8,350 nucleotides of DNA from Boseongicola sp. SB0662_bin_57 (GTDB lineage: Bacteria; Pseudomonadota; Alphaproteobacteria; Rhodobacterales; Rhodobacteraceae). Both the position numbers and the translations under genes were made by a program. The notes beneath the pieces are model-generated. The model was not told where the DNA came from. It saw only the letters and a program-made list of their open reading frames with translations, and did no database searches. The stretch lies in the NCBI GenBank assembly GCA_009839535.1, contig VXPN01000327.1, positions 1 through 8,350 on the forward strand, given 5' to 3'. Below, piece by piece: positions 1 through 7,043 of the stretch (positions are counted from its first letter, which is position 1; every line of letters starts with the position of its first letter).

Positions 1-1365
1 GTCGAAGATGTCTTTGTGATCGCGGTAGTCCGGCATTCCGGTTGTCCGAATGGGCGCCCTTGGAGGGACGGGGTCGAATTGGCTCGGAAGTCCGATTTCG
101 GGTCCTTCGCCATAGGGAACAGACAGTCCGTACGCGATCAAAAACCGATGGTAGTCACGAGTCTTGACGCTGCCCATTAAGAGATCCGCGGGAAATGGCA
201 CTTCGATCAGGTCAAACGGCGGTATCCCATAAAGTCTCAACGTATTGCGCTCATAGCCGTTTGAAATGGACTGCTGATAAAAGGATGAGCCGCCGCCGCC
301 ACCACCAACAAAAACCCTCAAAGGCGTTACGTCTTCGTCGTTCAGGTGTCGCCGCAAAGTGCGCTGCGCAAAGGACACCTGTATTTTCTCCTCCCGCCAG
401 TTCCGCCCATCCTTGCGCTTGCCTTGGTAGATCACGCCGCCAGCCATTAGCGCAATCTGGTCTGCATACTGTGCAAGCGCGGCATCCACTTCCTTGGACT
501 TCCCGTTTAGCAGGGCGGACTTGATCCTTTCGGCATCAGGCGAGTCGCTGCCTTCAACTGACAATCGCTGACACACGTCGTCCGCGATCCAATCCACCCC
601 CAGCGACTTGACCTGCCCCGCGTAGAAATTGACATGAACTTCTCCAGACGGACGCCTCAGATTGAAAGTCACGCCGTCGACGGTACCGCCTCCGACGTCA
701 AAATAGACATAGATTCCCGGCACCGACGTCCTGCTCATCGCGAAAGACATCACGGCTGCGGCTATCTCGGGGCAAGCCTGGAAGTGGCTCGTCGCGGGTT
801 CCCGGCGCGCCTCACATATCTCGTACGCGCGAACGAGATCATCGATTGTGCCTTCGGGGATTCCGATCTCGGACCAATGCCATGCAACGGCGACGACTTC
901 CTGAAATTTCGGCCTGACGTCTGAGTCGAAGTGCTCGACGGGCAGCCCAACATTTCCCGACCACTGAACAACACGATCGCCAATGTGCTCATTCCACGCC
1001 GCCAATACCCAACCCTTCGCGCGCGAAATCGTTTTGCTCAAAAAGTAAGCTGAGAGTGCCTTGGAGACCTCTTCTGTCGGTACAGTTGGCTGGGGGACAT
1101 CTTCCCCGAAACTGAGATGTGCCCTATCCGCAAGTGCCATCTTCAGATAGGCGATTGCGCACTTCGCAGATGGAGCAGCGCCTGGGGGCGGGACTGAAAT
1201 CACGCCGTTCTCGTTGGTGCAAACGACGGAGCAAACCAAAGCGCCACCCAGTCCGCGCCCGACGAAGTCAACTACAGCGGTGCCGACTTCGTCGGAACGG
1301 ACGCAGACCTTCGTCAATCGCGTTCCAAAATCCACACCAAGATTAATCGCGATCTCTCTATTCAT
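1..1365 (-). CDS. Hsp70/DnaK-like actin-fold ATPase, C-terminus outside window
   Basis: I translated this frame by hand from an ATG at 1365: 455 residues without a stop, running off the left edge, so the C-terminus is missing. The three nucleotide-binding motifs of the Hsp70/actin superfamily appear in order. Phosphate-1 is NLGVDFGTRLTKV at residues 8-20. Phosphate-2 is FDVGGGTVDGVTF at 222-234, where DnaK has DLGGGT. The adenosine motif is VFVGGGGGSSF at 351-361. The family binds and hydrolyses ATP to drive conformational change in a partner, and the protein should be cytoplasmic: no signal peptide or membrane segment is seen. Spacing from phosphate-1 to phosphate-2 is about 210 residues, roughly as in Hsp70, but the rest does not look like canonical DnaK, and a substrate-binding domain cannot be judged from what is visible. 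The start is set by AGGAGT five bases upstream. It follows the helicase by 11 nt, so the two are very likely one transcript. The fold is confident; the role is not known. Confidence 0.85.
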   Translation of the reverse strand, partial: MNREIAINLGVDFGTRLTKVCVRSDEVGTAVVDFVGRGLGGALVCSVVCTNENGVISVPPPGAAPSAKCAIAYLKMALADRAHLSFGEDVPQPTVPTEEVSKALSAYFLSKTISRAKGWVLAAWNEHIGDRVVQWSGNVGLPVEHFDSDVRPKFQEVVAVAWHWSEIGIPEGTIDDLVRAYEICEARREPATSHFQACPEIAAAVMSFAMSRTSVPGIYVYFDVGGGTVDGVTFNLRRPSGEVHVNFYAGQVKSLGVDWIADDVCQRLSVEGSDSPDAERIKSALLNGKSKEVDAALAQYADQIALMAGGVIYQGKRKDGRNWREEKIQVSFAQRTLRRHLNDEDVTPLRVFVGGGGGGSSFYQQSISNGYERNTLRLYGIPPFDLIEVPFPADLLMGSVKTRDYHRFLIAYGLSVPYGEGPEIGLPSQFDPVPPRAPIRTTGMPDYRDHKDIFD

Positions 1366-1370
1366 TTGCC

Positions 1371-1376
1371 ACTCCT
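1371..1376 (-). promoter_or_regulatory. Ribosome binding site of the Hsp70-like gene
   Basis: The minus strand reads AGGAGT, then GGCAA, then ATG at 1365. It begins directly after the helicase TGA stop at 1379-1377, so the two genes are tightly coupled. This site decides the start of the Hsp70-like gene. Confidence 0.8.
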
Positions 1377-4300
1377 TCAATCTACTAGAATCAGGCCACC
1401 AGCAACTTCGGATAGACCAGCGTCCAATACGCTGCGGCGGCCGATACGGTCCAACTTGCCGGCCAAAGTCTCCCGCTGCCTTTTGATCTGGTCACGCGCC
1501 AGACGTGCACCGAGAGTCTTTCCTTCCGCCTCCATTTTTCGGGCCCTCTCCTCAAGGTCCCCGATCTTGCGGTCGGCGTGACGTTGAGCGCTGGTGCGTT
1601 GCTGCGAACATCTCCTCGTGTTCTCCAGTTCGAATTCTGCAACGCGATCTCCGAATTCCGCATCCAAACGGCTTGCGCATGTTCCCAGCGCGTCCACGGC
1701 ACGGCCGAGCTCCTCATCACCCAGACGAGCGAATGGGATCTTCGCACCTTTGCGGGAGGCGGCGAAAACCAGCCGTTCCGCCTCGAGTGCGTCCAGAGCT
1801 TCGCCATCATCGACTCGCATGGCTCGGTGAGAGAGAACCACCTCGGACCTGATTCCATGCAATTCCCATTTTTGACTGACAAATGCATAGAGTCCCTTTG
1901 GACATTGGATCGCCTCTTGGTCGACCGAAGTGCCTATCGGCGGGACGAATCCTCTGTAGTTCGTCGATATTTCCGTCTCAATCCACCTTAGGAGTGGATG
2001 CATTGGGTCGACGAGCTCGCCGCCGGAAGGCAGTACGTCCGTCTGTCGCGGGTCAAAGAAACAAGGAACGGCGCGGGTAGTGCTCTCCAGGCGAGTACGG
2101 CGTGAGGCACGGTTACGTTCCGCGAAGGCTGCGAGTGCAAGCCTTGCATCTGTCGACAGCTCGATGTTCAGGGCGTTCTTGGCTACGACACTTGGCTCCA
2201 AGTGCGTCCCGGGATAGAAACGCTTGAAGAAATCATCCACAAACGCGATGGTTTCGTCTGGAGACAACCATCTGCCGAGATCCCTGGCCTCTCTGATCGT
2301 GTCAATCAGATAGTCCGAGAAGCCGATCAGATTGACGGCTTGTGCTTCGAGGTTTTCTTGCTCGATTCGCTTGTTCTCCAACGCCAATATGGACTCTTCG
2401 GCTCTGCGTTCCCGTTCTTCATCCGAGAGCTCGGGATCAAATATGCTCTCCAACAGTGCATCGCTCATCTCTCCGAGGATGCCTTCAAGGTCGCCGATGG
2501 TCCGCTGAAAGAGGTCAATCCGCTCGTAGAGCCGCATCAGTATCCGGTCTTCGACAGTATTCATGACCGCAAAGCTGATGATCGAAATGCGCTCGGCTCG
2601 TTGACCTAGGCGATCGACGCGGCCGATCCTTTGTTCGACCCGCATCGGGTTCCAAGGGAGGTCGTAGTTCACAACGACACTGCAGAACTGCAAGTCGATG
2701 CCTTCACTGCCCACCTCTGACGACAAGAGAATGGACGGACCTTCCGGGTCGGCGAAACGCCTTATGGTCTCGAATCTTTCGGACCTGGAACATGACCCGC
2801 CTCCCATCATGAGCGCAGTCTTGAAACCATCGACTTCCAGCCGACGCTGCAGGTACTTCAAGGTGCCCCTGAAAAACGCGAAGACAATGATTTTCTCGTG
2901 TGCACTTTTGACGGTAAGCTTGGTCAAGAACTCGCGGAGTCTCTCGTACTTGCTGTCGAGTTCTTCGAGACGATGTGCCAAACCGAGGTCGATTTCCGGG
3001 AGGTCGATGTCGGGCTCCCCGAGTGCGTAGAAATCGCGTCCAAAATCCTCCCAGGCAAGGTCTTCCAGTATGCCCCTTTCGTGCCAGGACTGGAGCGCCG
3101 CCGGCAACGAACTGGCCATTTGGCGTTGTCGAGCGATCAACGCAAAGACTGAAACGCCTGTGAGTCCCCGCGATCTTCCTCGAAGGTTGTTTGTGACTCT
3201 CTGATAGGTCCGTCTCTCTTCCTCGCTGAACTCGACTGTCAGAACCTGTGGTCTGCGCTCGACTCGCTTTTCGATGACTTCGCGCTTGCGGCTTCGCGTC
3301 AAGTAGGGGGCGATCAGGGAGCTCGTCTCAAGCATTCTGCCGATCTCGACGCGTCGCGAAGGCGAAAGATCATTCGCTGCGTTGAGTTCCACCACGAGCG
3401 CCCGCAACGTCGGGTCCTCTGCGAAGTAGTCGCTTTCTCGCGCGGTTTCCAGGGATCGAGCGGCATGCTTGGGGTCGGGCGGGGTTGCCCAAATCGCCCG
3501 TTGCGCTTCCACGATCGGGGCGTTGGCAGTGAGCATTCCGTCGAACTGGTGGATGTCCTCGAAGACATCTTGATCCAGCAGTCGCATGAGATTGAAGAGA
3601 TTCTCGGATCCGATCTGGACCGGCGTTGCTGTCAGGAGGGCCATATGACGCGAGGCCTCGCCCAAGAGAGTGCCCAGGCGATGTGTGAGCGTGTTGGCAT
3701 TGCGCATGTAGTGCGCCTCGTCCACCACCACGAGATCGAGCAGCGGTTCTTCGCCTTCGGCGGAAATCTCGTTCAGAAGCCGTGCAATGTCTGCGCGGGG
3801 CCCCTTCGTGGTATCGTCGAGAAAGTCCCTGGGCGGTCGAGCGGCTTCGAAGCTGGCGATCAGCGCGAAGCTTGTCCGGTCGGAAGCGGCGCGCGCGCGA
3901 TACAGCTTTTCCCTTAGCGACTTCGCATCCACAATCTCCGCTTCGAGCCCAAAGAGCCGGTCCATGTCGGCCTGCCACTTCTCTCGCAGCATGGACGGAC
4001 AAACGACGAGAAGTCGCTTCGCCTGTTCGCGCGCCTCGACTTCTCGCCAGAGATAAATCGCCTCGATTGTCTTCCCGAGCCCGACCTCATCCGCGATAAG
4101 CACGCGTCCGGTTGGAGACTCCACCAATTTCATGACGGGCTTGAACTGATGGGGGAAAAAGTCCGTGCGGCTTGACTCCATCGAATAGAATACATCCGTC
4201 AATTGACCGCGGATCTTTTCGATTGCCAGAGCGCTCCTCAGCGCGTCGGGCCCGCTCCATTTCCGTACGGCCAGCAACTCGGCCAGCCCTTCCGCTTCGT

Positions 4301-4487
4301 GGGGAACCAGCTCCAACTGATTGAAGCGCTTGTATGGCCGTTCGTTCGGACCGAATTCGATTTGCACCATCGTGAACGGACCGGCAGATCTGACCCTTCC
4401 AGTCGTGATTGCCATTCTGGACGGATCGGATTTCAGCCGGACTCTTTGCCCCGGCTCGGTGAATCTTTCTCCTAAATCAGCCAACAA
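1377..4487 (-). CDS. SNF2/RapA-type superfamily 2 helicase (putative defence translocase)
   Basis: A 1036-residue ATP-dependent DNA translocase of the SNF2 group, closest in style to RapA/HepA. A short basic N-terminal segment (residues about 8-60, GQRVRLKSDPSR then GRV) resembles the small beta-barrel that precedes RapA-like cores. Helicase motifs follow in order: motif I ADEVGLGKTIEA at 132-143, motif II DEAH at 256-259, motif III LTATP at 285-289, motif IV KIIVFAFFR at 532-540, motif V SSEVGSEGIDLQ at 589-600, and motif VI QRIGRVDRLGQ at 619-629 with its arginines present. The core therefore looks catalytically intact. The C-terminal part ends in a charged, probably coiled-coil stretch (about 940-1012). 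DrmD of DISARM has the same core, but no DISARM partner is visible, so I do not call it drmD. The start is TTG at 4487. No in-frame ATG or GTG lies between it and the TGA at 4553-4551, and no good ribosome site precedes it, so the exact start is uncertain. It is the first visible gene of the operon with the Hsp70-like ATPase. Confidence 0.9.
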   Translation of the reverse strand: MLADLGERFTEPGQRVRLKSDPSRMAITTGRVRSAGPFTMVQIEFGPNERPYKRFNQLELVPHEAEGLAELLAVRKWSGPDALRSALAIEKIRGQLTDVFYSMESSRTDFFPHQFKPVMKLVESPTGRVLIADEVGLGKTIEAIYLWREVEAREQAKRLLVVCPSMLREKWQADMDRLFGLEAEIVDAKSLREKLYRARAASDRTSFALIASFEAARPPRDFLDDTTKGPRADIARLLNEISAEGEEPLLDLVVVDEAHYMRNANTLTHRLGTLLGEASRHMALLTATPVQIGSENLFNLMRLLDQDVFEDIHQFDGMLTANAPIVEAQRAIWATPPDPKHAARSLETARESDYFAEDPTLRALVVELNAANDLSPSRRVEIGRMLETSSLIAPYLTRSRKREVIEKRVERRPQVLTVEFSEEERRTYQRVTNNLRGRSRGLTGVSVFALIARQRQMASSLPAALQSWHERGILEDLAWEDFGRDFYALGEPDIDLPEIDLGLAHRLEELDSKYERLREFLTKLTVKSAHEKIIVFAFFRGTLKYLQRRLEVDGFKTALMMGGGSCSRSERFETIRRFADPEGPSILLSSEVGSEGIDLQFCSVVVNYDLPWNPMRVEQRIGRVDRLGQRAERISIISFAVMNTVEDRILMRLYERIDLFQRTIGDLEGILGEMSDALLESIFDPELSDEERERRAEESILALENKRIEQENLEAQAVNLIGFSDYLIDTIREARDLGRWLSPDETIAFVDDFFKRFYPGTHLEPSVVAKNALNIELSTDARLALAAFAERNRASRRTRLESTTRAVPCFFDPRQTDVLPSGGELVDPMHPLLRWIETEISTNYRGFVPPIGTSVDQEAIQCPKGLYAFVSQKWELHGIRSEVVLSHRAMRVDDGEALDALEAERLVFAASRKGAKIPFARLGDEELGRAVDALGTCASRLDAEFGDRVAEFELENTRRCSQQRTSAQRHADRKIGDLEERARKMEAEGKTLGARLARDQIKRQRETLAGKLDRIGRRSVLDAGLSEVAGGLILVD

Positions 4488-4544
4488 TCTGAACCAATTG
4501 AAAAAAGCTCCCCATGAATCGCATCTGCTCTCTCGAATCTCAAG

Positions 4545-4553
4545 ATCGTATCA
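4545..4553 (-). promoter_or_regulatory. Possible extended -10 promoter element of the helicase operon
   Basis: The minus strand reads TGATACGAT, which fits an extended -10 (TGn then TACGAT). The best -35 is only TTCGGT at an 18-bp spacing, a weak match. If used, transcription would begin about 50 nt before the TTG start at 4487. It lies just downstream of the stop of the dead transposase. This is a pattern match only. Confidence 0.22.
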
Positions 4554-4556
4554 AAC

Positions 4557-5337
4557 CTATTCGCCCGCACCGAACTCGTTCGCCTTGGAACAGAATCTCC
4601 TGACCGACGCAAGGTTCTCGTCGGTGGACTCGACCCACCTGCAAGGCACTGGCTCTTCGTGCGCGCGTCGATAAAGGACATGATGTCCATGTCCGCCTTT
4701 AGTTTGGTGACCGATCAATGTGCGCTCCATTGCAGCTTCTTCCTTGTCGGTTCCACGAACGAGAGTGCTCGACCTGGTTAAGCCATGACGCCGATTGAAC
4801 GAAGTGGACGCACCAAGGCCTGCGGCGAGCACGCCATTTTCTAACCTTTTCCGTCTTGCATGTTGGGTAGTTGGCCATCACCAGATGCGATCAGCTCGTC
4901 GGGCACCGTCGCCTCAATCTCCTTGAGGAAGCTCAGGAACTCTGTGGCGCGATGGCGGCCGAAGCACTTGCCGATCACCGCGCCGGTCGCGATGTCGAGC
5001 GCGGCGAGCAGCGTCGTCGCCGTGTCGGACGCAGTCGTGGGTTCTCCGTTCGGTCACGACCGGCACCATCGGCCGGACTGACAGCGTCCGGTTCAGCGCC
5101 TGGAACTGCGTTCGCGTAAAGGACGACCGCGTGGTCCGGCGGAACCTCGAACAGCCCCACGAAGTCCTGCACATTGTCGAAGTCCTGCACATTGTCGACG
5201 AACAGCGGGTCCGTCGACAGCTTGAACGCCTCGCTCCGGCGCGGCTTCAGGCTAAACGCCGACCAGATCCGGTGCACGGTCGTGTGCGGCACGCCAGTCT
5301 CCTCGGCCATGCACCGGACCGACCTATTGCGCGACAA
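4557..5337 (-). pseudogene. Decayed IS630-family transposase remnant
   Basis: Pieces of an IS630-type DDE transposase follow one another on the minus strand in changing frames. From 5337 to about 5110: SVRCMAEETGVPHTTVHRIW, then SEAFKLSTDPLFV. From about 5108 to 5022: QFQALNRT, then ERRTHDCVRHG. Third frame, from about 5022: LLAALDIATG and ATEFLSFLKEIEATVPDEL. From about 4887: HLVMANYPTCKTEKVRKW and SASWLNQVE. Around 4690: MDIMSFIDAR. Last: EEPVPCRW, then STDENLASVRRFC, with a TAG stop at 4557-4559 that is probably the native end. At least five frame changes are needed. The first catalytic Asp (family motif VDEKSQ) reads Asn at about 5110-5112 and the bases after it are deleted. The second (VMDNY) reads Ala. 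The Glu of WLNQVE remains. About the first quarter of a normal 340-360 residue protein, including its N-terminal helix-turn-helix region, is missing. The element cannot transpose by itself. Confidence 0.88.
5160..5195 (+). repeat. 18-bp perfect tandem duplication inside the dead transposase
   Basis: The unit CGAAGTCCTGCACATTGT occurs twice back to back (5160-5177 and 5178-5195). On the minus strand it duplicates six codons in frame (DNVQDF twice). Relatives of the family as I remember them carry one copy, so it looks like a slippage event during decay. Confidence 0.9.
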
Positions 5338-5404
5338 TCTGGATGAGCGGCCGAAAGTAACATTCCCAAACGAGGCAATACGACTCTCATCCAGATTGTC
5401 GCGC
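5329..5404. repeat. Perfect 19-bp inverted repeat between the IS remnant and the CRISPR trailer
   Basis: The left arm GCGCGACAATCTGGATGAG (5329-5347) is the exact reverse complement of the right arm CTCATCCAGATTGTCGCGC (5386-5404), with 38 bp between them. The left arm covers the point where similarity to the transposase stops; the right arm lies 28 bp before the first CRISPR repeat. It may be a transposon end, a break-and-inversion scar, or a small non-autonomous element. There is no U-run after the right arm, so it does not look like a simple terminator. Confidence 0.9.
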
Positions 5405-5424
5405 TATTTGTTGCGTTACTTCCG
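5351..5424. repeat. Second, imperfect inverted pair interleaved with the 19-bp one
   Basis: CCGAAAGTAAC at 5351-5361 and GTTACTTCCGG at 5414-5424 are reverse complements with one mismatch in 11. They delimit 74 bp. The order is A, B, A', B', so the two inverted pairs cannot form nested stems together. Chance cannot be excluded for the shorter pair. Confidence 0.55.
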
Positions 5425-5432
5425 GACGGCGG

Positions 5433-5460
5433 GGTCTATCCCCACGTGTGCGGGAAAACC
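5433..5460 (-). repeat. Degenerate terminal CRISPR repeat (trailer end)
   Basis: Compared with the consensus it has three G-to-A changes on the plus strand, at repeat positions 12, 23 and 26. The first two break stem pairs 12-19 and 8-23, so the hairpin that Cas6 recognises is weakened. Degeneration at one end marks the leader-distal end, which orients the array. Confidence 0.92.
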
Positions 5461-5554
5461 GACGAGAACTGCTCGACGTTGAGGGTCACCACGGGTCTAT
5501 CCCCGCGTGTGCGGGGAAGCCCAACGCCAAGAGGCTGTTCAATGCGCCGCTTGG

Positions 5555-5676
5555 GGTCTATCCCCGCGTGTGCGGGGAAGCCGCGGTAAACGCCGCCCGC
5601 GACGCCCTGCCGGAGGGTCTATCCCCGCGTGTGCGGGGAAGCCGCGGTAAACGCCGCCCGCGACGCCCTGCCGGAG
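5555..5676 (-). repeat. Tandem duplicated repeat-spacer unit (spacers 3 and 4)
   Basis: The 61-bp unit of repeat 3 plus spacer 3 (5555-5615) is repeated exactly as repeat 4 plus spacer 4 (5616-5676). The spacers at 5583-5615 and 5644-5676 are the same 33 bases. It lies at the old end of the array. Confidence 0.95.
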
Positions 5677-5798
5677 GGTCTATCCCCGCGTGTGCGGGGA
5701 AGCCCACCAACCACAACGACCACGGTTGACAACAGTGGGTCTATCCCCGCGTGTGCGGGGAAGCCCTGAGGCCACGCCGTGAGCTCAAATCGTGTGGG

Positions 5799-5826
5799 GG
5801 TCTGTCCCCGCGTGTGCGGGGAAGCC
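5799..5826 (-). repeat. Variant CRISPR repeat 7
   Basis: This repeat reads GGTCTGTCC where all others have GGTCTATCC, one A-to-G change on the plus strand at repeat position 6. On the crRNA strand the change falls inside the 5' handle (ATAGACCC becomes ACAGACCC). Confidence 0.92.
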
Positions 5827-6253
5827 GCTGGTATTGGCCCCGTGCCCATGCCGGCGGAAGGTCTATCCCCGCGTGTGCGGGGAAGCCAGAGCGTGATGTC
5901 GGCCAGTGGGTTGGCCACGGGGTCTATCCCCGCGTGTGCGGGGAAGCCGGAAACGGCGATTTGTCCAGCGATATCAAATGGGGTCTATCCCCGCGTGTGC
6001 GGGGAAGCCACCTACGCGACGCGGGCGGACATGGAGCTGAGGGGTCTATCCCCGCGTGTGCGGGGAAGCCCGAGCTTGGTCAATCCTGAGGTCGCTGTGG
6101 CCGGGTCTATCCCCGCGTGTGCGGGGAAGCCACCTGCAGCATGCAGTCGGTCGGATCGACCTCGGGTCTATCCCCGCGTGTGCGGGGAAGCCGCTCCCGC
6201 GGGACCCGCGGAATATTGGAAAGCGGGTCTATCCCCGCGTGTGCGGGGAAGCC

Positions 6254-6283
6254 GGCCACGACGGCGCCGGCGGCGACCAGAAG
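6254..6283 (-). repeat. Short CRISPR spacer 14
   Basis: It has 30 bases between repeats 14 and 15, while every other complete spacer has 33 by the same count. It is rich in GGC triplets (GGCGCCGGCGGCG), so loss of one triplet by slippage is a simple explanation; imprecise acquisition is the alternative. Confidence 0.9.
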
Positions 6284-6433
6284 GGTCTATCCCCGCGTGT
6301 GCGGGGAAGCCCCGTGCGTGGTACTGGAGACGCCATGCGTCCAGGGTCTATCCCCGCGTGTGCGGGGAAGCCGCCGTACTCGTCCGTAAGGGCGCACATG
6401 GCGCGGGTCTATCCCCGCGTGTGCGGGGAAGCC

Positions 6434-6466
6434 CCCAAGGCCGCCTGGATGGACGACCTGAACCCG
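6434..6466 (-). repeat. CRISPR spacer 17, identical to spacer 27
   Basis: All 33 bases equal those at 7044-7076, ten units away. The neighbouring spacers (16 and 26, 18 and 28) differ. The plus strand has one open frame through it (PKAAWMDDLNP), as expected for a spacer from a coding protospacer, though this proves nothing by itself. Confidence 0.95.
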
Positions 6467-7043
6467 GGTCTATCCCCGCGTGTGCGGGGAAGCCGATCGA
6501 CAGCGGTAGCTCGCTCCGGGCTCTCCGGGTCTATCCCCGCGTGTGCGGGGAAGCCCATCTGTGAGGCTCCTGTTGAGTGTGTAATACGGGTCTATCCCCG
6601 CGTGTGCGGGGAAGCCTCCTTGTGAAGCCGCAGGATCGTGGCTTTGTAAGGTCTATCCCCGCGTGTGCGGGGAAGCCATCCGTGACAAAGATGCAGTCGC
6701 GTATCGTCCGGGTCTATCCCCGCGTGTGCGGGGAAGCCATGGCCTGGAACGCGCCCACCGATCCCAGGTCGGGTCTATCCCCGCGTGTGCGGGGAAGCCT
6801 CCGAACGGCTGGCAGACGGACCTGCGCAACGGGGTCTATCCCCGCGTGTGCGGGGAAGCCTTGCGTTCGCGCGCCGAGGAGACCGACGATTCGGGTCTAT
6901 CCCCGCGTGTGCGGGGAAGCCTCTGATCAGTGATAACCGCACGGGTGCAGTTCGGGTCTATCCCCGCGTGTGCGGGGAAGCCGCCCGGTGTCCCATCCGT
7001 CCGGCATCTTGCGCGGGTCTATCCCCGCGTGTGCGGGGAAGCC

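Noticed and set aside
195..1346. Open frames on the plus strand (for example 634-924) and a 76-residue minus-strand frame at 762-992
   Set aside because: They lie in other frames of the Hsp70-like gene, whose frame carries ordered family motifs; the others encode no recognisable motif.
1391..4475. Several open frames of 60-210 residues opposite or inside the helicase gene, such as 3370-4002 minus and 3465-3917 plus
   Set aside because: Shadow frames of a GC-rich gene. The 1036-residue frame contains all SF2 motifs; the shadows are low-complexity Arg/Ser/Pro sequence without start sites.
1377..4487. Calling the helicase drmD and the locus DISARM
   Set aside because: The core resembles DrmD, but the neighbour is an Hsp70-like ATPase and none of the methylase, DrmA, DrmB or DrmC genes is visible, so the name is not supported.
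4557..4730. A 57-residue gene starting at ATG 4730 with an upstream AAGGA
   Set aside because: Its C-terminal part (EEPVPCRW, then STDENLASVRRFC) is the end of an IS630 transposase, so it is part of the pseudogene and not an independent small gene.
4860..5346. Plus-strand open frames over the transposase remnant
   Set aside because: Antisense to the IS630 fragments, with no motif of their own.
4480..5404. Annotating a complete IS element with ends near 4480 and 5404
   Set aside because: The two candidate ends share only the eight-base core ACAATCTG, the flanking TA positions do not line up, and a large part of the transposase gene is missing. Too weak for a feature; kept as a hypothesis in the findings.
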